From assembly GCF_003049575.1 (NCBI RefSeq), contig NZ_PYWI01000003.1, positions 62,001 through 126,000 on the forward strand: 64,000 nt of DNA. Direction: 5' to 3'. The position numbers and the translations under genes are program-made. This DNA comes from Lysinibacillus parviboronicapiens. Its GTDB lineage: Bacteria; Bacillota; Bacilli; Bacillales_A; Planococcaceae. Below, in pieces: positions 34,254 to 42,405 of the stretch; within the stretch, counting starts at the first letter, position 1, and each line of letters begins with the position of its first letter. A model generated the notes under the pieces. It had not been told where the DNA came from. It worked only from the letters and a program-made list of their open reading frames with translations, and did no database searches.

Positions 34254-37200
34254 TTAGTTTAATCCTAATGCATTTATATGATCTTGCAAAATACGATAAT
34301 TATATACTAAATCCTGTTGTTCAAGAGTAAGTGCGCTATACAGTTTTTGTGCAGCAATTACTTTCTTTTCAAATGTTTTACTGTCTGGATCTAATTCCGC
34401 AATCGCATTGACAACTTTTAAAACTGCTGCGATATCTTTTTCTGCCTTCTTCAGTGCGTCATAGTTAAGAACTTGTCCCCTTACTTTTGAATCTAATGCC
34501 TTATAAGCAGCAACAGCATTGGCAACATCTTGTATATACGTGCTAGATGTTGGGGACAGACTAGCTATTAACTCGACTACTTTCTTTACTTCACTCATGT
34601 TTTTCTCAGCATCTAGCAAGATAGAATAATTAGACACCCTTTGCTTGTCTGTTGTACTTAAGCTATCGTAATCTCTACGCACGGACTCAACCATTCCAAA
34701 GTACATTTTGTCACTTGGTTTTAACGCAGCAATACTTTTATAAACTTTAATGACATTATCTAATGATAAAAGAAGTTGCTCATTATAGACATATCTACGT
34801 TGAGTGGCAGAAAGTTTATCATAAGCATTTAAAATCTTTTGATATTGACTGTCCATATTTTTAGATGTCATAAGCTTGTCAATCTCTTGCACAATGCTAA
34901 TAACAGGCTTGATAATTTTTTCTTGCTCTTGTAAAGTCTTATAATTTTCCACAGCCATTTGCTGATCTCTTGGCAGTGCATTATAGGCTGCGCGAATCTC
35001 TTCAATACGTTTAACATATTGATGAGGTTCAATCGAAGATAGTTCATCAATCATTCGTTGGACATTACCTGCACCTAATATACTTGTTTCAGCAGCTTGT
35101 AATAAATGGTAGTTCGTGACATATTGCTGCATGTCCTTGCTTAACGCATCATATAATGCACGTGCTTGTGTAGTATCTGTATGGAATGTTTTGCTAGACG
35201 ATTTTAACTTACCAATCAACTCAATGACCTTGGCAGTTGGTTCATAGCTTTGTAATGTTGCGATATTATGAACATAACTCTTATGGTCCTTTGTTAACTT
35301 ATCGTAGGCTTTACGTGCAGCATTCACTTTACTGACGAAGTTACTTGCCCCTGGCTCTAAACCATCAATTTGCACCATGACAGTTAAAATGGGCTTCACT
35401 TGTTTTTCACGATCCGTTAATGTTTTTATATTGGCTACAAGCTTTTTTTGCCCTGATGATAGTTTATCGTAAGCTACTCGAGCATTCATAAGCTTTGTTA
35501 AATAGTCTGCATCCTCCGGTAATGCTGCATCTATCATTGTGATCACTGTATGTGCAGATGATAGCTCAGTTTCCGCTGTTACAAGCTTTTCATAGTTAAT
35601 GACAGCCTGTTGCTTCTCTGGAGGCAAAGCATCATAATTTGTGCGCGCTGTTTTTAAATCATTTAAAAACGTCTTACTTGTAGGTTTCAATGTTTCAATT
35701 AAACCAATTAATGTGGCCACATCTTCAACTGCTGTTAACTGTGCATAGTTCGTCACACGTTTTTGCGATGCTGCATCTAATGCATTGTAAGCTTTACGTG
35801 CTGCTAAAACCTTTTTTGTATAGTCTTTATTCGATGGATTTAATGCGGCAATTAAATTAATGACTTTCACAACATTGGCATTGTTTTTCTCGTATGTCGA
35901 TAGTGTTTTATATTGCGTCACTAATTTCTTCGCATTTTTGTCCATTGTTTTATATTCTGCAGTAAGTGCCGCTACTTTGGCTACAAATGTAGTATCAGGT
36001 TCATTTGCTAACGCAAGTACACGATCATCAAACGCTTTTGCTGTTGCGATATAGCCTTTCGCCGTTTCAAGGTCTCGAGAATTCGTTACTAGTTTTTTGG
36101 CTTCGTCAGATAAACCTTCAAAGCTTAGTTTCAATGTTTCAACTGTATCTTTATACGTTTTCTGCGAAGTGTTTAAGGCCATAATTTGCGTAACGACATT
36201 CATTGCTTCCACTTGGTCTTTCAAGTTTTTATAGTTTTTCACATATTCTCGTTTTGTCACATCGAGCTTTAAGTAAGCTGTATTCGCAGTCTTCGCTTTT
36301 TTGGTATAATCCTTAGCTGCTGGATCAAGCTTTTCGACAAGCGCAATGACATTTAACACTGCTTTATGTGAGTTTTCCCAACTCGTTAACTCTGATAAAT
36401 TATTAACGATTTTCTTCACACTTGCCGCATCAATTTTTTTTCCTTCTGGAGCTACGGGTGTAATGTATGTCGTACGAGCCTGCTCAATTTGTGTAAGTTT
36501 ATCTGTAGCTGTGGCAATGCCAGAAATCAGTCCCTCAATCACCTCTGCTGCAGCAATATTTTCTTCTGCCAATTCTAAATCTGCGATATTTCTGACAAAA
36601 TCTTTTTTATCTACAACTAGGTTATTAAGTGCTGCTCTAGCATCTTTCACTGCTTTACGATAAGCAGCATCATTTGAAATACGCAGTGCTGTAATTTGTT
36701 TAGAAATACTTGCAGCATCTTGATATGGCTTAAGTGCATCGTAATTTGTTACTAAACGTTTTGAGTCTGCATCTAATTTGTTATAAGCTGTTTCAATTGT
36801 TGTTATAGCACCAATGAAGCTTGTTGCAGAAGTAAAGTCTTCTGGTTTCTTAGTAGTTAGCTGCGTAATACTAGCAACTACTTGGTCAGCTGCTGATAAG
36901 TTAGCTAACACCTCTGTATATTTTTTATAGGGCGTCACCGCTGCATTATTTGGGTTATGGGCTGTGATAATTTTCTTTTGATCCGTCGTAAGTGTGCTAA
37001 AACTAGTCGTTACTTTCGCTGCCGCTTCCGCAATTTGAGTGGAAGATGATGCCGTATTTTCTAACATCGTGATAAAACCCTCTAAATTGTTAATGGTTAC
37101 ACTTGCTGTCGTAACATCTTCATTCATTTTTACAAGCTTCACAATATCTGTACCGTTCTTTTTAAAATGATCATTTCGTTGAGCTTCATTATAGCCATAT

Positions 37201-37754
37201 TGTAGGGCTGTGCCACGTACTGACGACACAATGCCAGTTGCATCCGGAGAGGCGAGGGCTGTATTAACGGCATTCTCAAAAATTGCTTGGACATGTAAAT
37301 AGCTACCTGCATCTGGGCTTGTCCCTGAACCTAAAAATGTAGTGTAGTCCTTTTGAACATTTGTCACTTCAGCAACAAATGTTTTACTTGTATAAGACAA
37401 TGCACTAATACGCTTACCGATTACCTTTAGTTCTTCTAATAAAGCTCGTTGGCTCTCAATATAATTATATTTCGCTGTAATAAATTTAATTTCTTCTGCA
37501 TTGAAATCTGTTGTACTTAAAACCGCGACATCTCCCTTTGCGATGACCATGTCATTGGCACTTGATGTTTCAGATAGTTTACCGAATTGAGTAATTGTTT
37601 TTTCCCTTGTGTCAGTGGCCGCTACTGCATTGATATAGGCGGCTTGCTCTACTTGCTGTGTCTGAGGTTGCTGGGCAACTTCTTGTGCATTGGCAATCGC
37701 TGCCGGCGTTAATAATAAACTTGTTAATACACCAACTTTTAATGGTTTTTTCAA
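34254..37754 (-). CDS. Large secreted helical-repeat protein, function unknown
   Basis: This 1166-residue protein has an N-terminal signal peptide (KKPLKVGVLTSLLLTPAAIANA), a less regular region to about residue 250, and then about sixteen imperfect repeats of 60-75 residues. The repeat pattern is LxPxSKxYxxxVxxARxAYDAL, sxxQKxxVxNYxxLxxAE (examples: ARKAYNALDAASQKRVTNY, ARTNYDALPPEKQQAVINY). Each unit should be a small helical bundle, so the whole would be an extended rod. Similar modules occur in large Gram-positive surface proteins. There is no SLH, LPXTG or transmembrane anchor. The start is a TTG at 37752-37754 after AAAGGGTGG. It sits within the SLH gene region, which suggests a cell-surface role. 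Confidence 0.75.
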   Translation of the reverse strand: MKKPLKVGVLTSLLLTPAAIANAQEVAQQPQTQQVEQAAYINAVAATDTREKTITQFGKLSETSSANDMVIAKGDVAVLSTTDFNAEEIKFITAKYNYIESQRALLEELKVIGKRISALSYTSKTFVAEVTNVQKDYTTFLGSGTSPDAGSYLHVQAIFENAVNTALASPDATGIVSSVRGTALQYGYNEAQRNDHFKKNGTDIVKLVKMNEDVTTASVTINNLEGFITMLENTASSSTQIAEAAAKVTTSFSTLTTDQKKIITAHNPNNAAVTPYKKYTEVLANLSAADQVVASITQLTTKKPEDFTSATSFIGAITTIETAYNKLDADSKRLVTNYDALKPYQDAASISKQITALRISNDAAYRKAVKDARAALNNLVVDKKDFVRNIADLELAEENIAAAEVIEGLISGIATATDKLTQIEQARTTYITPVAPEGKKIDAASVKKIVNNLSELTSWENSHKAVLNVIALVEKLDPAAKDYTKKAKTANTAYLKLDVTKREYVKNYKNLKDQVEAMNVVTQIMALNTSQKTYKDTVETLKLSFEGLSDEAKKLVTNSRDLETAKGYIATAKAFDDRVLALANEPDTTFVAKVAALTAEYKTMDKNAKKLVTQYKTLSTYEKNNANVVKVINLIAALNPSNKDYTKKVLAARKAYNALDAASQKRVTNYAQLTAVEDVATLIGLIETLKPTSKTFLNDLKTARTNYDALPPEKQQAVINYEKLVTAETELSSAHTVITMIDAALPEDADYLTKLMNARVAYDKLSSGQKKLVANIKTLTDREKQVKPILTVMVQIDGLEPGASNFVSKVNAARKAYDKLTKDHKSYVHNIATLQSYEPTAKVIELIGKLKSSSKTFHTDTTQARALYDALSKDMQQYVTNYHLLQAAETSILGAGNVQRMIDELSSIEPHQYVKRIEEIRAAYNALPRDQQMAVENYKTLQEQEKIIKPVISIVQEIDKLMTSKNMDSQYQKILNAYDKLSATQRRYVYNEQLLLSLDNVIKVYKSIAALKPSDKMYFGMVESVRRDYDSLSTTDKQRVSNYSILLDAEKNMSEVKKVVELIASLSPTSSTYIQDVANAVAAYKALDSKVRGQVLNYDALKKAEKDIAAVLKVVNAIAELDPDSKTFEKKVIAAQKLYSALTLEQQDLVYNYRILQDHINALGLN

Positions 37755-38172
37755 AAATATCCACCCTTTCTTATTTGTGTTATATAGGAATATAGATATG
37801 TATCATTTATTTGCATGTACTTACTTTAGTATCGGTACTATTTACTTGATTTCAAGCTATTCTCTTAAAGTCACTCACATCCTTTACTAACTTACAGTTT
37901 ATTGTTATTTTTAGATGGAATAGGCTTTTTATAGGAAGTTATTGTTAGGATACTATATAATTGTTTTATGTGCATGTATCCCGTTTTTTAATGACTAAAG
38001 CACATAAAGAAAGCAGGTCGTGCAAGTAGAACTAAGAACCTCTTAAGTGCTCATTAAAGATTTACGTTATCGAGAGAATTACTTGAAAAAGTCAGCAATT
38101 ATACTATGTTATTTACCAGTAATTAGGTGTATACTACATCTTTAATATGCATTACTAGAAAGGGAGCTATAT
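37755..38172. other. Divergent intergenic region, no gene seen
   Basis: 418 AT-rich bases separate the divergent repeat-protein and YknW-like genes. It should carry both promoters, but no -35/-10 pair is strong enough to call and no terminator or RNA structure stands out. Confidence 0.4.
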
Positions 38173-38850
38173 ATGTTTTATCACTATAAGTTTTGGCACA
38201 GCTTAACGCATCCCGTTACCTTCACACAAGCACTCGAGGGAGGCGAAATACGAGGCTATAAAAAAAGATCATTAGTTGTGTTTCTACTCTTTATCCTACT
38301 ATTCGTCATAAGAGAGTTTTGGGGTATGGGGACAGAAAGCTTAACAACGTTATTTGCAATGAATAATCAGGATGAATATTATACCGCTCGACTTCTCTCA
38401 ATGGTGGGGGCCTTTATATGGGGAATCATTTATTATTGCTTCCAATACTTCGGCGTTACATACATGTTATATCTATTAACGGATATTCCATACAAATGGA
38501 TTCAAAAAGTACAACTCTATGTAATGGCGTTTTTACTTATTGAAAAGGCAATTTTATTTGCTGTATTCTACGGAGTCGGCTATTCTACAACATTCTCTTT
38601 CTTTTCACTTGCACCTATTGCACAGCTATTCATTGATGCAGATGTTGTACTATTTGTTATTAATCAGTTAACGGCAGCAACTGTACTCACGATAATTGTA
38701 CAATTCACATTTCTTTCTAAATGGGAAGAAGCAGCAGATCGTAAAGCGTTATTGGCGAAAATTATCGTAATACAAGTGTTAATGGCGGTAATTGTTGGCA
38801 TGATTAGCGTTTTACCACTACAGGAATGGATTACAAGGGGGTTAGGATGA
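38173..38850 (+). CDS. Polytopic membrane protein (Yip1/YknW-like)
   Basis: This 225-residue protein has about five membrane helices (for example VVFLLFILLFVIREFW, FIWGIIYYCFQYFGVTYML, LTIIVQFTFLSK, IIVIQVLMAVIVGMISVL) and a short cytosolic N-terminus. The size, topology and position directly in front of an HlyD/YknX-type membrane fusion protein, which it overlaps by four bases (ATGA), resemble the B. subtilis yknW-yknX pair. The Yip1 assignment itself is by context and weak. AAAGGGAGC precedes the ATG. Confidence 0.6.
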   Translation: MFYHYKFWHSLTHPVTFTQALEGGEIRGYKKRSLVVFLLFILLFVIREFWGMGTESLTTLFAMNNQDEYYTARLLSMVGAFIWGIIYYCFQYFGVTYMLYLLTDIPYKWIQKVQLYVMAFLLIEKAILFAVFYGVGYSTTFSFFSLAPIAQLFIDADVVLFVINQLTAATVLTIIVQFTFLSKWEEAADRKALLAKIIVIQVLMAVIVGMISVLPLQEWITRGLG

Positions 38851-40106
38851 TGCGCTTTATTAAATCCAGACCTTGGACAAGCTTGAGTATCATTGTGATA
38901 GCGCTGTTAATTGGCGTAAATGCGTATTTTGTTTTCAAGGCTGATAGCAAGGTGGCTCGTTCATACTTTATCGATGAATTTCAAAGAGCCACTACTAGCG
39001 ACCGTGTAGAAACAGTCAAGAAGGATGCTATAGTAGCACCAGCAGAGACCTATACAATTTCTGCAGAAGCGAAAAGCTTATCAGCGGTTAACGTAAAACG
39101 TGGTCAGGAAGTACATGCAACAGATGTATTGGCTACATATAAGACAGAGGAAGTTGATGATGAATTGACGAAGTTGGAGGCTGAGCGCTCTGCTTATGAA
39201 ACGGAACTAAGCGACTTAGAATCCGCCTTAGCTCAAATTGAATCCGAATTCGGTGGAGCTTCTGATCCGAAAAGCTCTATCAACACCGATCAGATTAGTG
39301 ACAAATTAAATGTCAATGTCAAATTAGAATTGGCCCAACAAAACTCTCCTTCAACAGCTGTGGCCATTTTAAATCGTCATATTGCTGAGGCGGCTCGTCA
39401 AGTAGCGCTAATGGACGCTCAAATTGCTCAAATTCAGGCACGCCAAGGTGTTATTAGCCCTGTTGACGGTGTTATTTCCAAAATTACTGAAGATGCCGGC
39501 ACAATGACTTTTGAAATTTACTCTTCAGAAAAAGCTATGATTGCCTACTTATCACAGGAAGAATGGCAACAGGTCGTAGCTGGACAAACTGTTAATTTTG
39601 ACTTACAACATTTTGAGGATGATCTTTCGGGTATCGTACTTGAAAAACAAATGATTGCCACAAATAATGAAACTACATGGGCACATGAATTAGCTAAATC
39701 TGTCAAGCTACCACAGCCTTCAAGCTATGAAGTAACGCTACAACCGGATGATTTGCTAGTAGACTTTCCCTTCTCAACCGTCGGTAAAGCTTCTATTATT
39801 GTGAATGAAGCATTTGATGCTTATCAGGTCAATTCCGCTTGGGTGAGAACAGCAAAAAATGATGTTCACCGTGTTTATATTATTGATAGAGACGGCAAAA
39901 TTCGACTTGAGGACATTGATGTTGCATTCAAAACAGCAAACGCCACTATCTTTACTGGCTATATGGATGAAGGGACGCCAATCATAACAAATGAACAGCG
40001 CAATATATTAGCGCGTTCATTCCGTACAATGCCCCTTGAAAAAATTGAATGGCAACATTTCAAAGAAATTGGCTGGAAAGACTATGTAAAGTACATCATC
40101 TTCTAA
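38847..40106 (+). CDS. HlyD/YknX-type membrane fusion (periplasmic adaptor-like) protein
   Basis: This is a 419-residue protein with one N-terminal membrane helix (SLSIIVIALLIGVNAYFVF at about 11-29). A first half-lipoyl segment (LSAVNVKRGQEVHATDVLATY) is followed by a coiled-coil hairpin (about 100-200) and the second half-lipoyl segment (ISPVDGVISKITEDAGT), then beta-barrel domains. This is the layout of membrane fusion proteins that join ABC or RND transporters. No ABC subunits are encoded next to it. The frame could be opened further upstream, but the ATG at 38847, overlapping the stop of the preceding gene, is the natural coupled start. A strong terminator follows. Confidence 0.78.
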   Translation: MMRFIKSRPWTSLSIIVIALLIGVNAYFVFKADSKVARSYFIDEFQRATTSDRVETVKKDAIVAPAETYTISAEAKSLSAVNVKRGQEVHATDVLATYKTEEVDDELTKLEAERSAYETELSDLESALAQIESEFGGASDPKSSINTDQISDKLNVNVKLELAQQNSPSTAVAILNRHIAEAARQVALMDAQIAQIQARQGVISPVDGVISKITEDAGTMTFEIYSSEKAMIAYLSQEEWQQVVAGQTVNFDLQHFEDDLSGIVLEKQMIATNNETTWAHELAKSVKLPQPSSYEVTLQPDDLLVDFPFSTVGKASIIVNEAFDAYQVNSAWVRTAKNDVHRVYIIDRDGKIRLEDIDVAFKTANATIFTGYMDEGTPIITNEQRNILARSFRTMPLEKIEWQHFKEIGWKDYVKYIIF

Positions 40107-40112
40107 AATATG

Positions 40113-40146
40113 AAAACCTCCCCGTGTTTGTGGGGAGGTTTTTATT
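40113..40146 (+). terminator. Terminator of the YknWX-like operon
   Basis: Perfect 11-bp stem AAAACCTCCCC/GGGGAGGTTTT with an eight-base loop, followed by T. Confidence 0.9.
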
Positions 40147-40196
40147 AATTTTAGACAAACTGAACTGCCCTAAATTGTAAGAAACCGTTGATTTCC

Positions 40197-40319
40197 GTTC
40201 CAGGCGCTCCCTTTCCGCAGGCACGGCTCCAACTAATTTATGCGGCTGCTTGGCCGCATAAATGGATTTTCCGCTCGTGCTGTTCCTGCAGGAGTGTCAC
40301 GCCTTCCACTCCAATCAAC
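40197..40319. repeat. Dispersed intergenic repeat, copy C
   Basis: It starts GTTGATTTCCGTTCCAGGCG and ends GCCTTCCACTCCAATCAAC, so its ends are an imperfect inverted repeat. A perfect 11-bp hairpin (ATTTATGCGGC/GCCGCATAAAT, 40236-40263) sits in the middle. Confidence 0.6.
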
Positions 40320-40420
40320 ATGCCTATTGATAGCCTATTCTGCTAAAAATACTTGAGGCATAATAAGCAGGACGTCGAATAATGCACGTGAACAACTTGA
40401 AATGCACCTTCAAAAACGCC

Positions 40421-40461
40421 AAAAGGTATTCAGAATAATTACATTGCAAATACCTTTTGAA
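40421..40461. repeat. Long-stem hairpin between two dispersed repeats
   Basis: CAAAAGGTATT pairs perfectly with AATACCTTTTG around a loop of about 17 bases. There is no T-run, so it is not a standard terminator. Confidence 0.4.
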
Positions 40462-40501
40462 AATTTATCAGAAATACATCACTTCATTTATAAACGTACG
40501 A

Positions 40502-40660
40502 GTTGATTGGAGCACAGGCGGCGAGTGTACTGACTGCATTCGCATTTGTTACGGAGCAAAGCTTCCTGGGGAATAGCATGAGCTTAAGGCCCCGCAGGAA
40601 CGTAGCAACGAGGAGACTGAAGCCATGCCCACGAAATGCATCGACCTTAGCGGAAATCAA
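40502..40660 (-). repeat. Dispersed intergenic repeat, copy D (inverted relative to copy B)
   Basis: It starts GTTGATTGGAGCACAGGCGG and ends CTTAGCGGAAATCAA. Its reverse complement aligns along nearly its whole length with 24829-24982, about 15.7 kb away. The ends are imperfect inverted repeats (TTGATTGGAG / TTGATTTCCG). Confidence 0.65.
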
Positions 40661-40715
40661 GGATACTTATAGATACTTCTATTGTTATCGGAATCTATCA
40701 GCATTTTCCTATTAG

Positions 40716-42212
40716 TTATCTGAATGATCCATTCATTTCCTTCTCTGTAGACAATTCATAGTACATCGACGTTACGCCACTTAGCTCGTAAATCATGCCA
40801 TGCATGTATAGCTTTTCACCATTTGCTCCCATCAAACGAATCGCAAAAATGGCATCACCCTTGCCTGCTCTGTTTACGATTACACCGTCTGGTGAAGATG
40901 TCACGTCAATGATTTTATGATCATGAACAGCACCAGTGTATTGCTCAATTTTATAATCCGTTACAGCAAAACCTACCTCACTGGTCGGAATGAATACACT
41001 GCTCATCTCTACTGCATGTGATGTATATAAATCATAACCGTCTGTTTCTGCATGAATACCTACACGTACTGATTTCCCAGCATCATCAGAGAATGTAGCA
41101 ATATAATCACCCGCCTGCATTAACTTCAGCGCGTAGCTAGCCCCTTTGGGAATACTTTCTTCATCCCAACCTTCGAATTCGAATGGCTGATAGGCATATA
41201 CTTTATCACTTACTGTGTGACCCGCCGCAGTTGTTAACTTGATATGCTTAGGATTAAAACCTAAGTCTTCTTCAAAAAACAGCGATGTGCTCGGTGCTAT
41301 TTCATCTGTTTGCTGGCAAGTCATCTGTAACTTTCCATCTACTTTTGTAATCACAATCTTATATTTTTGAGATTCGACTACTTCATAATTTCCTTCGTCA
41401 TCAATTGTATAACCTGTCAGGACAAAGTAACCAGACCCCTCACTTAACGCTTCAAATTTCACACCATCATTCATAGAATAAATACGGAAAAATTCCTGCT
41501 CCTGATCTTCCGTCCAATTATTGTAAGAGAATGCCTCGAGATAATCGGCTCCAAAGTCATGTGTTTTAAACTCTTGGAAGACACGACTGGCCTGCATTGA
41601 CTCGATACGATGTACAAATAGAGCGAGTTGGGAACGCTTTACTGTTTCTTTTAAACCAAATGTAGTCTCAGTGACACCCTTGGTAATTTGATTGTTATAT
41701 AAAGGAGCCACTGCATAGTAAGCCTCGGAATATTTAACCACATCGGTAAATGGTAATGTCTGATCATAATCGTAATTATCTAATTGATAAGCTTTTGTTA
41801 GCATATTTGCCAATTGCTCACGTGTGATAGGTTGATTGACACCAAAACTACCATCTGCAAAGCCTGTCGCAATTCCTTCATTATATAGTGCAGCAACTGC
41901 ACCGTAAAATTCATCACTTGGCTTTAAATCGGTGAAGTTTGGATTTTCCACTTTTGTTGTATCTAATTGCAATAATCCTGCCAAGATTTTGGCTGCTTGT
42001 CCACGTGTCACATCAGCAAATGGCTTAAATGTGCCATCTGTATAGCCATTGATAATACCACGTTCAGCTAAATCCTTCACTGCAGCACCGTATTCCTTTG
42101 AAACATCAACATCACTAAAACTATCTGCAGCCTGTACAGTCGGTACTACTACAATGGCACTCGTCGCTAGCGCTGCAATTAAAGCACCCTGAAACAGTGT
42201 ATGTTTTTTCAC
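40716..42212 (-). CDS. SLH-anchored protein with uncharacterised C-terminal domain
   Basis: This 498-residue exported protein has a signal peptide to about VQAA (29) and three SLH domains (about 30-205; ADVTRGQAAKILAGLL, QPITREQLANMLTKAY, ETVKRSQLALFVHRIE). About 290 residues follow that I do not recognise: acidic, probably all-beta, with FRIYSMNDGVKFEALSEG and AGDYIATFSDDAGKSVRVG. The start is GTG (42210-42212), eight bases after GAGGGG. It is downstream of the S-layer gene in the same direction but separated by that gene's terminator. Confidence 0.82.
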   Translation of the reverse strand: MKKHTLFQGALIAALATSAIVVVPTVQAADSFSDVDVSKEYGAAVKDLAERGIINGYTDGTFKPFADVTRGQAAKILAGLLQLDTTKVENPNFTDLKPSDEFYGAVAALYNEGIATGFADGSFGVNQPITREQLANMLTKAYQLDNYDYDQTLPFTDVVKYSEAYYAVAPLYNNQITKGVTETTFGLKETVKRSQLALFVHRIESMQASRVFQEFKTHDFGADYLEAFSYNNWTEDQEQEFFRIYSMNDGVKFEALSEGSGYFVLTGYTIDDEGNYEVVESQKYKIVITKVDGKLQMTCQQTDEIAPSTSLFFEEDLGFNPKHIKLTTAAGHTVSDKVYAYQPFEFEGWDEESIPKGASYALKLMQAGDYIATFSDDAGKSVRVGIHAETDGYDLYTSHAVEMSSVFIPTSEVGFAVTDYKIEQYTGAVHDHKIIDVTSSPDGVIVNRAGKGDAIFAIRLMGANGEKLYMHGMIYELSGVTSMYYELSTEKEMNGSFR

Positions 42213-42328
42213 CTGCTCAACCCCTCAACCCATTTTATCCATCATACTATAATTATACATTTAAATAGCACCAAAAGATTCAGGATTTTCCACATAAAAT
42301 AAATTTTTCACATTCGTGCCTTCAAAAC

Positions 42329-42373
42329 AAAAAACAGTGGAGAGTTCGATTACATCGAACTTTCCACTGTTTA
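42329..42373 (-). terminator. Terminator of the S-layer gene
   Basis: Long minus-strand stem AAACAGTGGAAAGTTCGAT against ATCGAACTCTCCACTGTTT with one mismatch, followed by T, as expected for a very highly expressed gene. Confidence 0.9.
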
Positions 42374-42405
42374 AATACTTTATAACCTCATGTTAAAATC
42401 AGGAA

